Below are positions 33,701-43,063 of a stretch of DNA of 64,000 nt, piece by piece. How positions within the stretch are numbered: the stretch's first letter is position 1; every line of letters begins with the position of its first letter. Source of the stretch: Bacteroidia bacterium (lineage in GTDB: Bacteria > Bacteroidota > Bacteroidia > Chitinophagales > UBA2359). The stretch spans positions 62,001 to 126,000 of the forward strand of contig JAUHXA010000004.1 of assembly GCA_030427245.1 (NCBI GenBank), in the 5' to 3' direction. The notes under the pieces are model-generated. The model had not been told where the DNA came from and made no database searches. It saw only the letters and a list, made by a program, of their open reading frames with translations. A program made the translations under genes and the position numbers.

Positions 33701-35137
33701 GGCACTTCAAGAATGCGTATCTCTATGAAATACAATGAAGAAGCGGGCTCTTGCGAGAGTTTTACCTACGGAGAAGTGGAAGATTATGCGGTCAATATCA
33801 TTGGAGGCAAAAGCGAAACAGAACCGAATCCAGAAGAAGGCGGCGGGCCTGCTCCCGATACTTACTGCGAGGCTCAATCTCAAAATTCAAATTACGAATG
33901 GATTGAAAAAGTGAGTATAGGTTCTATCAACAATATTTCTTCAAACGATGGTGGATATGGAAATTATACCCACCTTTCGACAGATGTAAATGTAGGTAAC
34001 AGCCATACGATTACTCTTCAACCGGGATATGTTGGAGCAGCCTATAATGAATCATGGCAAGTATGGATAGACTTCAATAGGGATGGTGACTTCGCCGATG
34101 TTGCAGAATTGGCGTTCAGCTCTAGTAGTCCAAGTAAAACCATCGTTACAGCAGCTATTACTATTCCTGCTGATGCTTCAATAGGTTCGACTCGTATGAG
34201 AATTACCATGAAATACAATGGCACAGCAAGCGATTGCGGCAATTACAGCTACGGTGAAGTAGAAGATTATGTATTGAATATTCGTGGCACAGGCAGCGAC
34301 AATGGCGGTGGAGGAAACTCTAATCCCGACCCTTTACCCGATGGATACTGCGATATGAGCAGCCAAAATGCCAACTATGAATGGATTGCAAAGGTAGAAT
34401 TAGGAGATATCAATAGTGCAACTGTCAGTGACAATGGTTATGGTGATTACACACACCTTTCTACCGAATTGATAGCCAATCAATCCTATACTTTGGGATT
34501 GACTCCAGGCTTCAAAGGGGCAGCATACAGTGAATCATGGAAAGTGTGGATTGACTACAACAGAGATGGCGACTTTACAGATGCAAATGAGTTGGTTTTT
34601 GAGCCCAACAGCAGCAAGACGAAGGTAGTGGGCAACATTACAATTCCCGCAGAAGTCATGGAAGGGACAACGCTGATGCGAGTTGCCATGAAATACAATG
34701 GAGGAATCCCCAACAGTTGTGGTGCCTTTACCTATGGCGAAGTAGAAGATTATTCCATCGTATTAATAAACAATCAGACTTCAGCGATTCAAGCGGCTTC
34801 AAGCGATGAATCTGAAGAAAAAGAAGAGATAGAAAAGCCTGATTGCGACATTAACTTGGCGTTTGACTATCAAGTTTCCGACGAAAAAGTAGAATTTCAA
34901 AATTACTCAATGGGTAAGTATGATACCTTCTTTTGGAGCTTCGGAGACGGTGAAGTATCGGAAGAAATAAGCCCTGTACACGAATACAAAGAATCTGGTG
35001 AATATTTTTTCAACCTTTCTATCAGCAGTACCAAAACAGGATGCGCTCAACACTACCAAGGATTTATCTATATTTTCGGAAAAGATGCAGAGCAAGGAAA
35101 CAATGGTTCTGAACCTGCAAGCGGAAATGGAGGGTAA
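30722..35137 (+). CDS. Secreted subtilisin-like (S8) protease with FnIII, four GEVED and PKD domains
   Basis: The 1471-aa protein has a signal peptide (to about residue 24), a propeptide-like segment to about 130, and an S8 domain (about 135-445). The catalytic Asp169 is in VAIVDDAV, His231 in HGTHVASL, oxyanion Asn325 in AAAGN and Ser389 in GTSMASP. FnIII-like modules follow (about 450-535, 695-780, 785-870). One GEVED domain lies at about 538-690 and three in tandem at about 887-1360, each opening YC...NYEWI and ending YGEVEDY. A PKD domain (FFWSFGDGE) lies near 1400. The end is a Gly/Asn/Ser tail, not a recognisable type IX or CHU sorting domain, which is odd for this design. It is probably an extracellular protease. 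Confidence 0.93.
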   Translation: MKKHLALFSFVYILCILTSNFTAAQNQNLENEVYFKDKIFLKIKDEAGLRLPKYNGSQKVSNYPVLGSLLQEFKVEGVYRPFPQIKNSTFVNTYQVELDSDSDIDQLIATLQEDPNVEYAEKIPIERLFFDPNDPAENAGEQWHLGTIDAFAAWDLSLGDEEVVVAIVDDAVKITHEDLTNNIWINSGEIPNNNVDDDNNGYVDDVNGWDVADNDKNPNPPSSATSSSFSHGTHVASLVGATTNNGLGVAAIGGGVSIMAVKCTANNSSNTSIITHGWSGFQYAMSNGADIINISWGGTGSSFTYQALINAASNAGITIVAAAGNSSTSTEFYPAAYDNVIAVAATTSTDTKASYSNYGTWVDVAAPGSSLKGCVATSNTAYAYKSGTSMASPVTAGLCALLLSYEPTLTPSGILSCLTTTAVAVTGSTNVGAGRINANAAMLCAAPASCATPYNLTITNLGNTNATLNWADTDAETYTLRVRPTAGSWSTFNTANTSYTYSVSACESYEFEVRSNCSGENSSYSSTQSFTALAEGPSNYCTAEANTSNFEWIAGVSFAGMSITSSSNGGYSQEALCYNFNVETNDDYTLSLTPGFAGAAYGVYWRAWIDFNADGDFGDTDELVYDAGSSQSNAVSASISIPNSAISGSTRMRVAMKWTGASDTALPSHCGSFEFGEVEDFTLVITQGAAPIVCNQPTTINVSNITANATTLNWSNISGANSYNLKYRKQGLGWNYLASNTSIKTLNNLESGSTYEVQVQTKCSDNTTSEYSNTKTFTTEMPICDAPYNLVVTNIGTSASTIAWSGNSEENYQLRYRKSNNSVWSTRTASTTAYTLTTLDACAEYEVQIRTICSALESEYSVSKTFETIGCVEPDEEQVGGPMPEGYCTGRGFNANYEWIAKVVFGDINNQSGKDNGYGDYTNLTTDLEAGQSYNMTLVPGYAGSAYREYWKVWIDFNRDGDFGDAGELAFDAGDLKNTPVTAGIKIPNDASIGTSRMRISMKYNEEAGSCESFTYGEVEDYAVNIIGGKSETEPNPEEGGGPAPDTYCEAQSQNSNYEWIEKVSIGSINNISSNDGGYGNYTHLSTDVNVGNSHTITLQPGYVGAAYNESWQVWIDFNRDGDFADVAELAFSSSSPSKTIVTAAITIPADASIGSTRMRITMKYNGTASDCGNYSYGEVEDYVLNIRGTGSDNGGGGNSNPDPLPDGYCDMSSQNANYEWIAKVELGDINSATVSDNGYGDYTHLSTELIANQSYTLGLTPGFKGAAYSESWKVWIDYNRDGDFTDANELVFEPNSSKTKVVGNITIPAEVMEGTTLMRVAMKYNGGIPNSCGAFTYGEVEDYSIVLINNQTSAIQAASSDESEEKEEIEKPDCDINLAFDYQVSDEKVEFQNYSMGKYDTFFWSFGDGEVSEEISPVHEYKESGEYFFNLSISSTKTGCAQHYQGFIYIFGKDAEQGNNGSEPASGNGG

Positions 35138-35198
35138 TAAATGGTTTGTCAGTACTTTGTCGAATGAAATCAAACTGAAAAAAATAGAAATAGAAGAG

Positions 35199-35228
35199 AA
35201 AAGAGGTTGAATTATCAACCTCTTTTTT
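35199..35228. terminator. Terminator between convergent surface-protein genes
   Basis: GAGGTTGA (35203-35210) pairs with TCAACCTC (35215-35222) over a four-base loop, with A-T extension on both sides and a T-rich tail on the plus strand. It lies between the S8 gene and the converging PKD gene. Confidence 0.85.
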
Positions 35229-35239
35229 CTTTTTATAGC

Positions 35240-35257
35240 TTATCCACAGTATCCACA
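35240..35257 (+). repeat. Tandem 9-bp units including a perfect DnaA-box sequence
   Basis: TTATCCACA (35240-35248) is the consensus DnaA box and is followed directly by GTATCCACA (35249-35257) and a decayed third unit (GTATCCCAG). It lies between convergent genes, without dnaA or a box cluster nearby. Confidence 0.4.
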
Positions 35258-35268
35258 GTATCCCAGTA

Positions 35269-38196
35269 TCACCGAATCAGCGTTAAATTCCCCTTCCACA
35301 TCAATTCCTCATCCAAAAGCGTCAAAGCTCGAACATAATAGACATACGTTCCAATACCCATCGGACGAAAATCCACTTCTCCGTTCCAGCCTTCACCCTC
35401 ATCCGTAGTCGAAAAAACCTCCTGTCCCCAACGGGTAAAAATCTTGAATTCCAACACTTCTTTCAACCCTCTTGTACCGCCAATCGCATACACATCGTTT
35501 ATCCCATCTCGATTTGGAGAAAACGCCGTAGGCATTACCACTTCAAAAATATTATCTACAATCACTTGCACCGAATCCATAGAGCGACAACCGTAATCAT
35601 CCGTGGTAATCACATAATAAGTATTGCTAACAAGTGGAGAAACCTGGGGGTTTCCAATAGAAACACTAGACAAATCACCATTAGGCAGCCATTCAAAACT
35701 CCACTCACCACTTGCATTGAGCGTAGCACTTTCACCAATCGCAATAATAATATCTTCACCCGCATCCACCTCAGGTTCGGGAATCACCGTAATCCTTACA
35801 GTATCCCGTACATCATTGAAACAACTGTTGATACCTGCCACCACATATTCTATTGATTCAGAAGGCGAAGCAATAGGAGAACTACTACTGGCATCGTCCA
35901 AAGAGAGTGCAGGTGTCCAGACGAAACTCTCTGCACCATCCGAAACAACATTCATTTGAGTAGATTCACCATAACAGAGGGTGGTATCAGGAGAAGCATT
36001 GATGACAATAGCGGGAATTACTTCAATGTTTACAACATCGCTGTTTTTGCAGCCTTTATCATCTGTAGCAGACAAAGTGTAAACAGAATTAGTAGTAGGT
36101 GAAACCGTAGGCATGAGTTCAGTACTGTTTACCGCTACATTGTTTTCCTGCCATTCAAAACTCACCACATTGCTGCCAACCAAACCCTCCAATGGTATTT
36201 CATCGCCAAAACAAATTGTAAAATCATCGGGAACACTGACAGACGGTAAAGGCAAACCAAAAGCCACCATTTTGTCAGAGTCCACACAGCCATTTGGGTC
36301 ACGCACCTCCACTGAATAATTGCGAGGCCCTTCGTAATCCATGTTTAAGTTGGGGTTTTGAAGGCTTGGATTGTCTAAAGAGGCCGCAGGGCTCCAAGAA
36401 TAACTGTAAGGAGTACCCGTTTCATCGGGTGTCACCGAAAGGCTTACATTTTCTCCAAAACAAATTTCAATATCTTCGCCTACTTCAATCAAAAATTCGG
36501 GGTAAATGGTAAAATCCAGTGTTGCCGTATCTCGGCAACCTTCAGGAGATTCAGTATAAAAATTGACCGTATAATCACCCGGAGTATTGTAAATATGAGT
36601 TCCGTTTTCTGCACTACTTTGGTTGTCTGCTCCCGAATTAGGGTCGCCAAAATCCCATTCCCATGCTACGGTATTGATACTCGTTTCGTTGGTAAAATCA
36701 ATCGGAACACCTGGGCACTTCAATGTCGTCGAAAATTCGGCAGCCTCGGGTACGACATAGACTTCCTGTTCATACGAAACTTCGCAACCCAGATTAGTGA
36801 TTGCTTCCAGTTTTACGGTGTAATTGCCCCCTTCCGCATAGTGGTGTTGAGGGTCAATAGCTGTACTCGTAGTACCATCTCCAAAATCCCAATGGAAGGT
36901 TTGAAAATTGCCATACGTAGATGTCGAAGTATTGGTAAACACCACGGGGTCGTAAAAACAAGTCGTTTCGGCTTCAAAATTGGCATCTACCAACGGATAC
37001 ATATATACAATGATGTCCGCAGTATCGCTGCAAATAAAGGAGCCTCCATCAAAAATAGCAATCAATTGTCCCACATACTTACCAGTGTCGGGGTATTGAT
37101 ACATCGGATTTTCTTCAGTCGAAACATCTGTATCGGTAGTAGGGTCTCCGAAATCCCACAAAAACTTATTGGCCTTGATACTTGTATTCACAAAATTGAC
37201 ACTAAAATCATTGCAGTTGTTGAAAATGTATTCCCCCGCTGCCGTAATTTCGTCTGCCTCCAATTGTGCAACCGAAGCTTCACATTCCACTACATTGAAT
37301 TGAAAATCACGCCTAATCGTATTTATCAATACACCATTTCGGTATTCATTCACACAAATACCTACTACATACTGTCCCGCATTAGGAGGCGTTCCGTAAA
37401 GTCGCCCAGTTTCGGGGTCTAGTGTCATAGCATCTGGCCCCAATGGATTGACCGCATCATATCCATTTCTCCAAGTAACAATATTATAGGGTGGAGGGGA
37501 CAATATTCTACAATCCACAGCATTAGGGTCGTTGGGGTCTGGAGAAGAGCCAGGAATCGGACACACATCACTTCCACCAATAAGCGGGTCGCAAAGTTCG
37601 TAAACCAATGAATCTCCGTCCAAATCTGTTGCAGATTGATCCAAGGTAAACGGAACCTGTTCACAAATCATGGTCGGTGGAAACTCATTGAAGGTAGGTG
37701 AACTATTGCAGGTAGCCAAACCAGGATCTGGAATATGGGTCATATAAGTAGAGCCTGTTTGTGAAGGGAAATTAATGTTATCCAACGTAATGTTTCGGCT
37801 ATAACGTTGGTAAACAATGTCGTATCCACCAGCTTTGGGCGGTAAATTCAATACAATTTCATAATCTCCTTTTTCTACACAAACACTATTCAAAACGGTT
37901 GCATCTTCAATACAAAGGTTGGTGGGAGGAGCTACTAAGTCTTTTGGAGGACGGAGTACATCTACAATATCATAATTGCCATTGGCATCAAATATAAAAA
38001 TATGAGCGGGATTGTCTAAATCTCCGCATTGAATGCAATTACAATCTCGATAGACTGTCAGTGAAATACGGTATTGATTGTTACCCAAACACTCATAGGT
38101 CATTTCTCCTCCTACAATATGAAAAGCGTTGACATCATGGATTCCCATAAAAAACATAAAAATACACATACAAATAGCTATAAAATTCCGTTTCAT
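35269..38196 (-). CDS. PKD-repeat surface protein with gliding-motility-associated C-terminal domain
   Basis: I place the start at 38196 (MKRNFIAICMCIFMFFMGI), giving a signal peptide ending VNAF; a longer reading adds 20 unconvincing residues. The 975-aa product begins HIVGGEMTYECLGNNQYRISLTVYRDC, the hallmark opening of many large Bacteroidota surface proteins. PKD modules follow (FLWDFGDP near 365, FHWDFGDGT near 455, WEWDFGDP near 540), then three Ig-like/SprB-like repeats with CxGE/CFGDE motifs. The final 90 residues (VVMPTAFSPNRDGINDVYAIGG... FKIFTRWGQEVF... WKGNLTLIR) are the CHU-type C-terminal domain used for type IX export and surface attachment. It probably acts as an adhesin. Confidence 0.92.
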   Translation of the reverse strand: MKRNFIAICMCIFMFFMGIHDVNAFHIVGGEMTYECLGNNQYRISLTVYRDCNCIQCGDLDNPAHIFIFDANGNYDIVDVLRPPKDLVAPPTNLCIEDATVLNSVCVEKGDYEIVLNLPPKAGGYDIVYQRYSRNITLDNINFPSQTGSTYMTHIPDPGLATCNSSPTFNEFPPTMICEQVPFTLDQSATDLDGDSLVYELCDPLIGGSDVCPIPGSSPDPNDPNAVDCRILSPPPYNIVTWRNGYDAVNPLGPDAMTLDPETGRLYGTPPNAGQYVVGICVNEYRNGVLINTIRRDFQFNVVECEASVAQLEADEITAAGEYIFNNCNDFSVNFVNTSIKANKFLWDFGDPTTDTDVSTEENPMYQYPDTGKYVGQLIAIFDGGSFICSDTADIIVYMYPLVDANFEAETTCFYDPVVFTNTSTSTYGNFQTFHWDFGDGTTSTAIDPQHHYAEGGNYTVKLEAITNLGCEVSYEQEVYVVPEAAEFSTTLKCPGVPIDFTNETSINTVAWEWDFGDPNSGADNQSSAENGTHIYNTPGDYTVNFYTESPEGCRDTATLDFTIYPEFLIEVGEDIEICFGENVSLSVTPDETGTPYSYSWSPAASLDNPSLQNPNLNMDYEGPRNYSVEVRDPNGCVDSDKMVAFGLPLPSVSVPDDFTICFGDEIPLEGLVGSNVVSFEWQENNVAVNSTELMPTVSPTTNSVYTLSATDDKGCKNSDVVNIEVIPAIVINASPDTTLCYGESTQMNVVSDGAESFVWTPALSLDDASSSSPIASPSESIEYVVAGINSCFNDVRDTVRITVIPEPEVDAGEDIIIAIGESATLNASGEWSFEWLPNGDLSSVSIGNPQVSPLVSNTYYVITTDDYGCRSMDSVQVIVDNIFEVVMPTAFSPNRDGINDVYAIGGTRGLKEVLEFKIFTRWGQEVFSTTDEGEGWNGEVDFRPMGIGTYVYYVRALTLLDEELMWKGNLTLIR

Positions 38197-38427
38197 AATG
38201 CAAAATAATTGATAATAAAAAGTCCAATTTTTCCAATATTTGTCAACCGACCTCAATATAATAAGAAACTTCTAAAAGCATAGTTCTTTAAATAGTCGTG
38301 TGTCATACTTTTCTCTCAATTGCTTAAAATACCTATTTGTTTCAAGCATTGAACTTTTGCAGATTACCCTTCTTTTCTTCAAAAAAAACTACTTTTGCAA
38401 GAACAAACTTAATAACTGCCTTAGAAT

Positions 38428-41400
38428 ATGATGAAAAAATTCCAAACCACCCTTTTTATAGCCCTGCTACTGTCCTGTGCTTTTGTCTCTGCCCAAACGA
38501 CCTTTCCCGTCAATGGTGTCTATGATCAGCGAGAAGGATTGTATGCTTTCACGAATGCCACCATCCATACGACTTACAACCGTACTATTGAAAATGCCAC
38601 CTTACTCATTAGAGATGGAAAAGTAGAAGCTGTTGGAACAACTGTGACCATCCCCAAAGATGCGGTAATAGTTGATGTCAAGGACAAACACATTTACCCT
38701 TCATTCATAGACCTATATGCGAACTATGGCGTACCAAAGGTGAAAGGTAGTTCTTGGAATTGGGGAGATCCCCCTCAATTTTTATCCACCAAAGATGGAG
38801 CTTATGCTTGGAACGAAGCCATCAAAGCAGAATTTGATGCGGTTGAACACTTCAAAGTCGATAAAAAAGATGCAGAAGAGTACATCAACTTGGGTTTTGG
38901 AGCCGTATTGACCCATCAACACGATGGAATTGTCAGAGGTTCAGGAGTTTTAGTATTACTCAACGACGAAAATGAACATGAAGTCATATTGAAAGAAAAA
39001 GCTTCAGCACACTATTCTTTCCAAAAAGGAGCTTCCTCACAAGTCTATCCAACTTCCTTGATGGGTTCGATTGCCTTACTTCGGCAAACTTATTTGGATG
39101 CTCAATGGTATGCAGGCATAGGAAACAAAGAAGAGAAAAACATTACTCTTCAGCGCTTCAATGAACTGCAAAATCTACCCCAAATATTTGAAGTAAGAGA
39201 TTGGCTTTCTGCCTTACGAGCCGACAAAATAGGGGATGAATTTGGCAAGCAGTATATTATCAAAGGAGATGGCGATGAATACCAACGAATCAATGCCTTA
39301 AAATCTGCCAACGTTCCATTTATACTCCCTCTAAACTTTCCCGATGCCTATGATGTAGAAGATCCTTTTGATGCAACGAATGTATCCTTGAAGGAAATGA
39401 AACATTGGGAATTAGCTGCATCAAATGCTTCAATACTTGCCGAAGCGAACATTGAGTTTGCCTTTACTTTGGATGATCTCAAAAACAAAAAAGACTTTTT
39501 GAAGAATATCCGTAAAGCCATCAACAGAGGATTGAGCGAAGAAGCCGCATTGAAGGCATTGACCTACACTCCTGCAAACCTGTTGGGTGTAAATACGCTG
39601 ATTGGTAGCCTTGAAAAAGGAAAAGTGGCGAATTTCTTGATTGTATCAGACAATATTTTTGAGAAAAAAGCAGTCATTCACGAAAACTGGATTGGAGGAA
39701 AACCGAACCGCCTCAAAGAGTTGACGCAGATGGATTTGAGAGGAGAATATGCCTTCAATGTTGGAACTGTGAACTATGAACTTCAAATAAATGGAGAGCC
39801 TGATGCTCCAAATATGGAAATCATTCTCAATGACTCTACCAAAATCACCATCAAACACACTATCCATGATGAAAGCGTCTCGCTAAGCTTTGACACCGAC
39901 AAAGACAGCTTGAATCAAGCAAAAATTGGAATAGGTAAAGTTCGATTAAGTGGATGGATTGACAAACAAGGAGAACAATGGGTTGGTCGTGGACAGGATG
40001 CTGATGGGCAGTGGATTGACTGGCAAATTTTGTATGCAGGTGAGCTGCCAGAAAAAGAAGAAGACAAGAAAAAAGATGGGGACACTAAAGACACCGAGAA
40101 TAAAGATGTAGTAGATGAAGAGGGAGAAGAGGAGGAACAAGAAGAAGTTGGAGAGGTTATTTATCCTTTTGAAGCCTACGGAGCAACAAGTGTTCCTAAA
40201 CAAGAATCAATCTTATTCAAAAATGCAACTGTTTGGACGAATGAAGCCGATGGGATCTTGGAACAGACAGATGTATTAATAGAAAATGGAAAAATTGCAG
40301 CGATAGGAGAAGGGTTGGCTATTTCTTCCTCAACAAAAGTAATCAATGCCGAAGGAAAACACCTCACCAGTGGCGTGATTGACGAACATTCTCATATTGC
40401 CATTAGCAAAGGCGTAAACGAAGGTGGTCAAGCAAGTAGCGCTGAAGTAAGTATTGGCGATGTTGTTAATTCGGAAGACATCAACATTTACCGTCAATTG
40501 GCGGGAGGTGTTACGACTTCGCAACTACTACATGGTTCAGCAAATCCCATTGGAGGGCAGTCAGGCATCATCAAATTGAAATGGGGGTATTTGCCAGAAG
40601 ATATGAAAATGAAAGATGCGCCGGGATTCATCAAATTTGCTCTGGGTGAAAATGTCAAACAATCGAGTTGGCCTTCAAGCTCTGCAAAACGTTTTCCACA
40701 AACTCGAATGGGAGTCGAACAAGTGTATGTAAATGCTTTCACACGAGCCAAAGAATATGGCGCACAAAGACAAAGCTTAGGCGTTTCTTCTTCTAAAGGC
40801 AAAAAACGAACAACTCCATCACTGGGCAGTAGCAGTGTTAAACCAGATTTGGAATTGGATGCCTTATTAGAAATCATTGAAGGAAAACGATTCATTACCT
40901 GCCACTCTTATGTCCAGTCTGAAATTACCATGTTGATGCGTGTAGCTGAACAATTTGGCTTCAAAGTCAATACGTTTACCCACATCTTAGAAGGCTACAA
41001 AGTAGCAGATAAGATGAAAGAACATGGCGTAAATGCGTCTTCTTTCTCTGATTGGTGGGCATACAAATACGAGGTGATTGATGCGATTCCCTACAATGGT
41101 GCCATCATGCACAAAATGGGGGTAAATGTAGGCTTCAATTCGGATGATGCAGAAATGGCGCGCCGATTGAATCAAGAGGCGGCAAAAGCAATCAAATATG
41201 GTGGATTGAGTGAAGAAGACGCATGGAAATTTGTCACGCTTAACCCTGCAAAAATGCTCCATATTGACGATAAAGTAGGAAGTATCAAAATAGGGAAAGA
41301 TGCAGATGTGGTTTTGTGGTCGGACAATCCACTTTCGATTTATGCGAAAGCCGAAAAAACTTTCATTGATGGTATTTGCTTCTTTGACCGAGAAGAAAAC

Positions 41401-41583
41401 GAACAAAGAGAAGAATATGTCCGAAGAGAACGCAATCGTTTGGTTCAGAAAATGCTGGAAGTCAAAAAGAAAGGTGGTAAAACACAAGCTGCAAAACCCA
41501 AAAAGAAACGTCTCTACCACTGCGATGATATGGGCGAAGGCGAAACAACCGACTTTTACCACGAACATCACAAAGGACATTAA
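38428..41583 (+). CDS. Secreted tandem amidohydrolase (two metal-dependent hydrolase halves)
   Basis: The 1051-aa protein has a signal peptide (ending VSAQ, about residue 22). The first half (about 40-450) is amidohydrolase-like (ENATLLIRDGKVEAVG, KHIYPSFIDLYANYG) but lacks the HxH metal motif, so it is likely inactive. A very acidic Glu/Asp/Lys linker spans about 540-580. The second half has an intact motif VIDEHSHIAIS near residue 650, later THILEGYKVADKM and a catalytic-type Asp in GFNSDDAEMARRL. It should hydrolyse a cyclic amide, peptide or related bond in the periplasm or outside. The next gene is a smaller homologue, 35 bases away. Substrate unknown. Confidence 0.9.
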   Translation: MMKKFQTTLFIALLLSCAFVSAQTTFPVNGVYDQREGLYAFTNATIHTTYNRTIENATLLIRDGKVEAVGTTVTIPKDAVIVDVKDKHIYPSFIDLYANYGVPKVKGSSWNWGDPPQFLSTKDGAYAWNEAIKAEFDAVEHFKVDKKDAEEYINLGFGAVLTHQHDGIVRGSGVLVLLNDENEHEVILKEKASAHYSFQKGASSQVYPTSLMGSIALLRQTYLDAQWYAGIGNKEEKNITLQRFNELQNLPQIFEVRDWLSALRADKIGDEFGKQYIIKGDGDEYQRINALKSANVPFILPLNFPDAYDVEDPFDATNVSLKEMKHWELAASNASILAEANIEFAFTLDDLKNKKDFLKNIRKAINRGLSEEAALKALTYTPANLLGVNTLIGSLEKGKVANFLIVSDNIFEKKAVIHENWIGGKPNRLKELTQMDLRGEYAFNVGTVNYELQINGEPDAPNMEIILNDSTKITIKHTIHDESVSLSFDTDKDSLNQAKIGIGKVRLSGWIDKQGEQWVGRGQDADGQWIDWQILYAGELPEKEEDKKKDGDTKDTENKDVVDEEGEEEEQEEVGEVIYPFEAYGATSVPKQESILFKNATVWTNEADGILEQTDVLIENGKIAAIGEGLAISSSTKVINAEGKHLTSGVIDEHSHIAISKGVNEGGQASSAEVSIGDVVNSEDINIYRQLAGGVTTSQLLHGSANPIGGQSGIIKLKWGYLPEDMKMKDAPGFIKFALGENVKQSSWPSSSAKRFPQTRMGVEQVYVNAFTRAKEYGAQRQSLGVSSSKGKKRTTPSLGSSSVKPDLELDALLEIIEGKRFITCHSYVQSEITMLMRVAEQFGFKVNTFTHILEGYKVADKMKEHGVNASSFSDWWAYKYEVIDAIPYNGAIMHKMGVNVGFNSDDAEMARRLNQEAAKAIKYGGLSEEDAWKFVTLNPAKMLHIDDKVGSIKIGKDADVVLWSDNPLSIYAKAEKTFIDGICFFDREENEQREEYVRRERNRLVQKMLEVKKKGGKTQAAKPKKKRLYHCDDMGEGETTDFYHEHHKGH

Positions 41584-41618
41584 AAAATTCATTATTCAAA
41601 ATTCATCATTGAACAAAA

Positions 41619-42941
41619 ATGACACATCTATATAAAATATTCACTTTCTTTTTATTCTTGGCAACCACAAGCATCCTTGCACAAACCAACTCTGTTCCTA
41701 CGCCTGCAAAAGCACAATCCGAAACCATCGTATTGAGAGGAGGAACAGCGCACATCGGAGACGGAAAAGTCATTGAAAACAGCATCATAGTGTTTGAAAA
41801 TGGTAAAATAACCATGGCAGCAGATGCGACTATGGTAAAAATGGACTTTACAGACAAAAAAGTAATAGACATCACTGGCAAAGAAGTCTATCCAGGCTTC
41901 GTAGCTGCAAGTACTTCAATGGGCTTGATGGAAATTGCAGCCGTTCGTGCCACCAGAGATGAGGATGAAATTGGCGGATTAAATCCAAATGTTCGTTCTA
42001 TTATTTCTTACAATACCGATTCGAGAGTGATTCCAACCGTACGCTCTAATGGCATCTTGATAGCTCAAGTTCGCCCCGAAGGTGGTCGGATTGCAGGAAC
42101 TTCTACAGTCGTTCAGTTGGATGCGTGGAACTGGGAAGATGCTGTCTATAAAATAGACGATGGTATTCACCTCTCTTGGCCTCACATTTATAGCTTTAAA
42201 GGCTGGTGGGCAAATCCAGGAGGCATCGAAAAAAATGAAAAATACAGCGAAGAAGTTACTCAAATCAAAGATTTGTTTGATCAGGCAAAGGCGTATTGTC
42301 AAAGCAATAAGCACGATGAAAAGAACCTCAAATTGAGTTCAATGTGTGGTTTGTTTGATGGTTCGCAACAATTGTTTATCCATGTTAATATGATCAAAGA
42401 AATTATTGAAGCAGTAAACTTTTCTAAAAAATATGGTGTAAAAATAATCATTGTGGGTGGGGAAGATGCTTGGATGGCAACCGATATTTTGAAAAACAAC
42501 AATATCCCTGTGGTTATCAAACGTACACAGTCTTTGCCAAGTCGCTCGGACGAAGACATTGACCTTCCCTTCAAATTGCCCAAACTGCTGCAAGATGCAG
42601 GCGTACTGTACTGCATTACCTTAGGCGATGGTTCGGATGCTTTTTGGGATCAAAGAAACTTGCCTTTCCATGCAGGACAAGCCGTTCCAAATGGATTGAC
42701 CAAAGAGCAAGCCGTTACCGCTATCACTTTTAATCCTGCCAAAATCCTTAATATTGCCGATAAAACAGGTACATTGGAGGTCGGTAAGGATGCGAATATC
42801 ATCATTTCGACGGGTGATGTATTAGACATGCGAACAAGTAACATCGAATACGCTTTTATTCAAGGTCGTGCGATTGATTTGGACAACAAACAAAAAGCTT
42901 TGTACCGAAAATATATGGAGAAATATGGGTTGAAGGAGTGA
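41619..42941 (+). CDS. Secreted amidohydrolase-like protein, probably inactive partner
   Basis: The 440-aa protein has a signal peptide (ending ILAQT, near residue 22). It shares the amidohydrolase outline, with a beta-sandwich start (IVLRGGTAHIGDGKVIENSIIVFENGKI), KEVYPGFVAASTSMGLMEI, and the closing AVTAITFNPAKILNIADKTGTLEVGKDANIIIS. The HxH site is replaced by AASTS, so metal chemistry is doubtful. Gene pairs of this type are frequent in Bacteroidota, and a regulatory or complex-forming role beside the 1051-aa protein is likely. It follows that gene by 35 bases, surely in one operon. Confidence 0.85.
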   Translation: MTHLYKIFTFFLFLATTSILAQTNSVPTPAKAQSETIVLRGGTAHIGDGKVIENSIIVFENGKITMAADATMVKMDFTDKKVIDITGKEVYPGFVAASTSMGLMEIAAVRATRDEDEIGGLNPNVRSIISYNTDSRVIPTVRSNGILIAQVRPEGGRIAGTSTVVQLDAWNWEDAVYKIDDGIHLSWPHIYSFKGWWANPGGIEKNEKYSEEVTQIKDLFDQAKAYCQSNKHDEKNLKLSSMCGLFDGSQQLFIHVNMIKEIIEAVNFSKKYGVKIIIVGGEDAWMATDILKNNNIPVVIKRTQSLPSRSDEDIDLPFKLPKLLQDAGVLYCITLGDGSDAFWDQRNLPFHAGQAVPNGLTKEQAVTAITFNPAKILNIADKTGTLEVGKDANIIISTGDVLDMRTSNIEYAFIQGRAIDLDNKQKALYRKYMEKYGLKE

Positions 42942-43063
42942 GGATAGAAAAAGATAGAATGGAACTATTAATTTAATGAGGTGTTTTAACGAAGACACAA
43001 TGCTATAAGCTGCGGTGTTTTCATTGCACTGTCTGTATTTTTTTAAAATGAGTAAATTTAATA

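Noticed and set aside
35240-35257. DnaA boxes as a replication origin
   Set aside because: Only one perfect and one near-perfect box, no AT-rich unwinding region of note and no dnaA, dnaN or parA neighbours.
36595-37422. A 275-codon open frame on the plus strand
   Set aside because: It is the antisense of the PKD surface-protein gene, rich in Arg/Cys/Phe without domain features.
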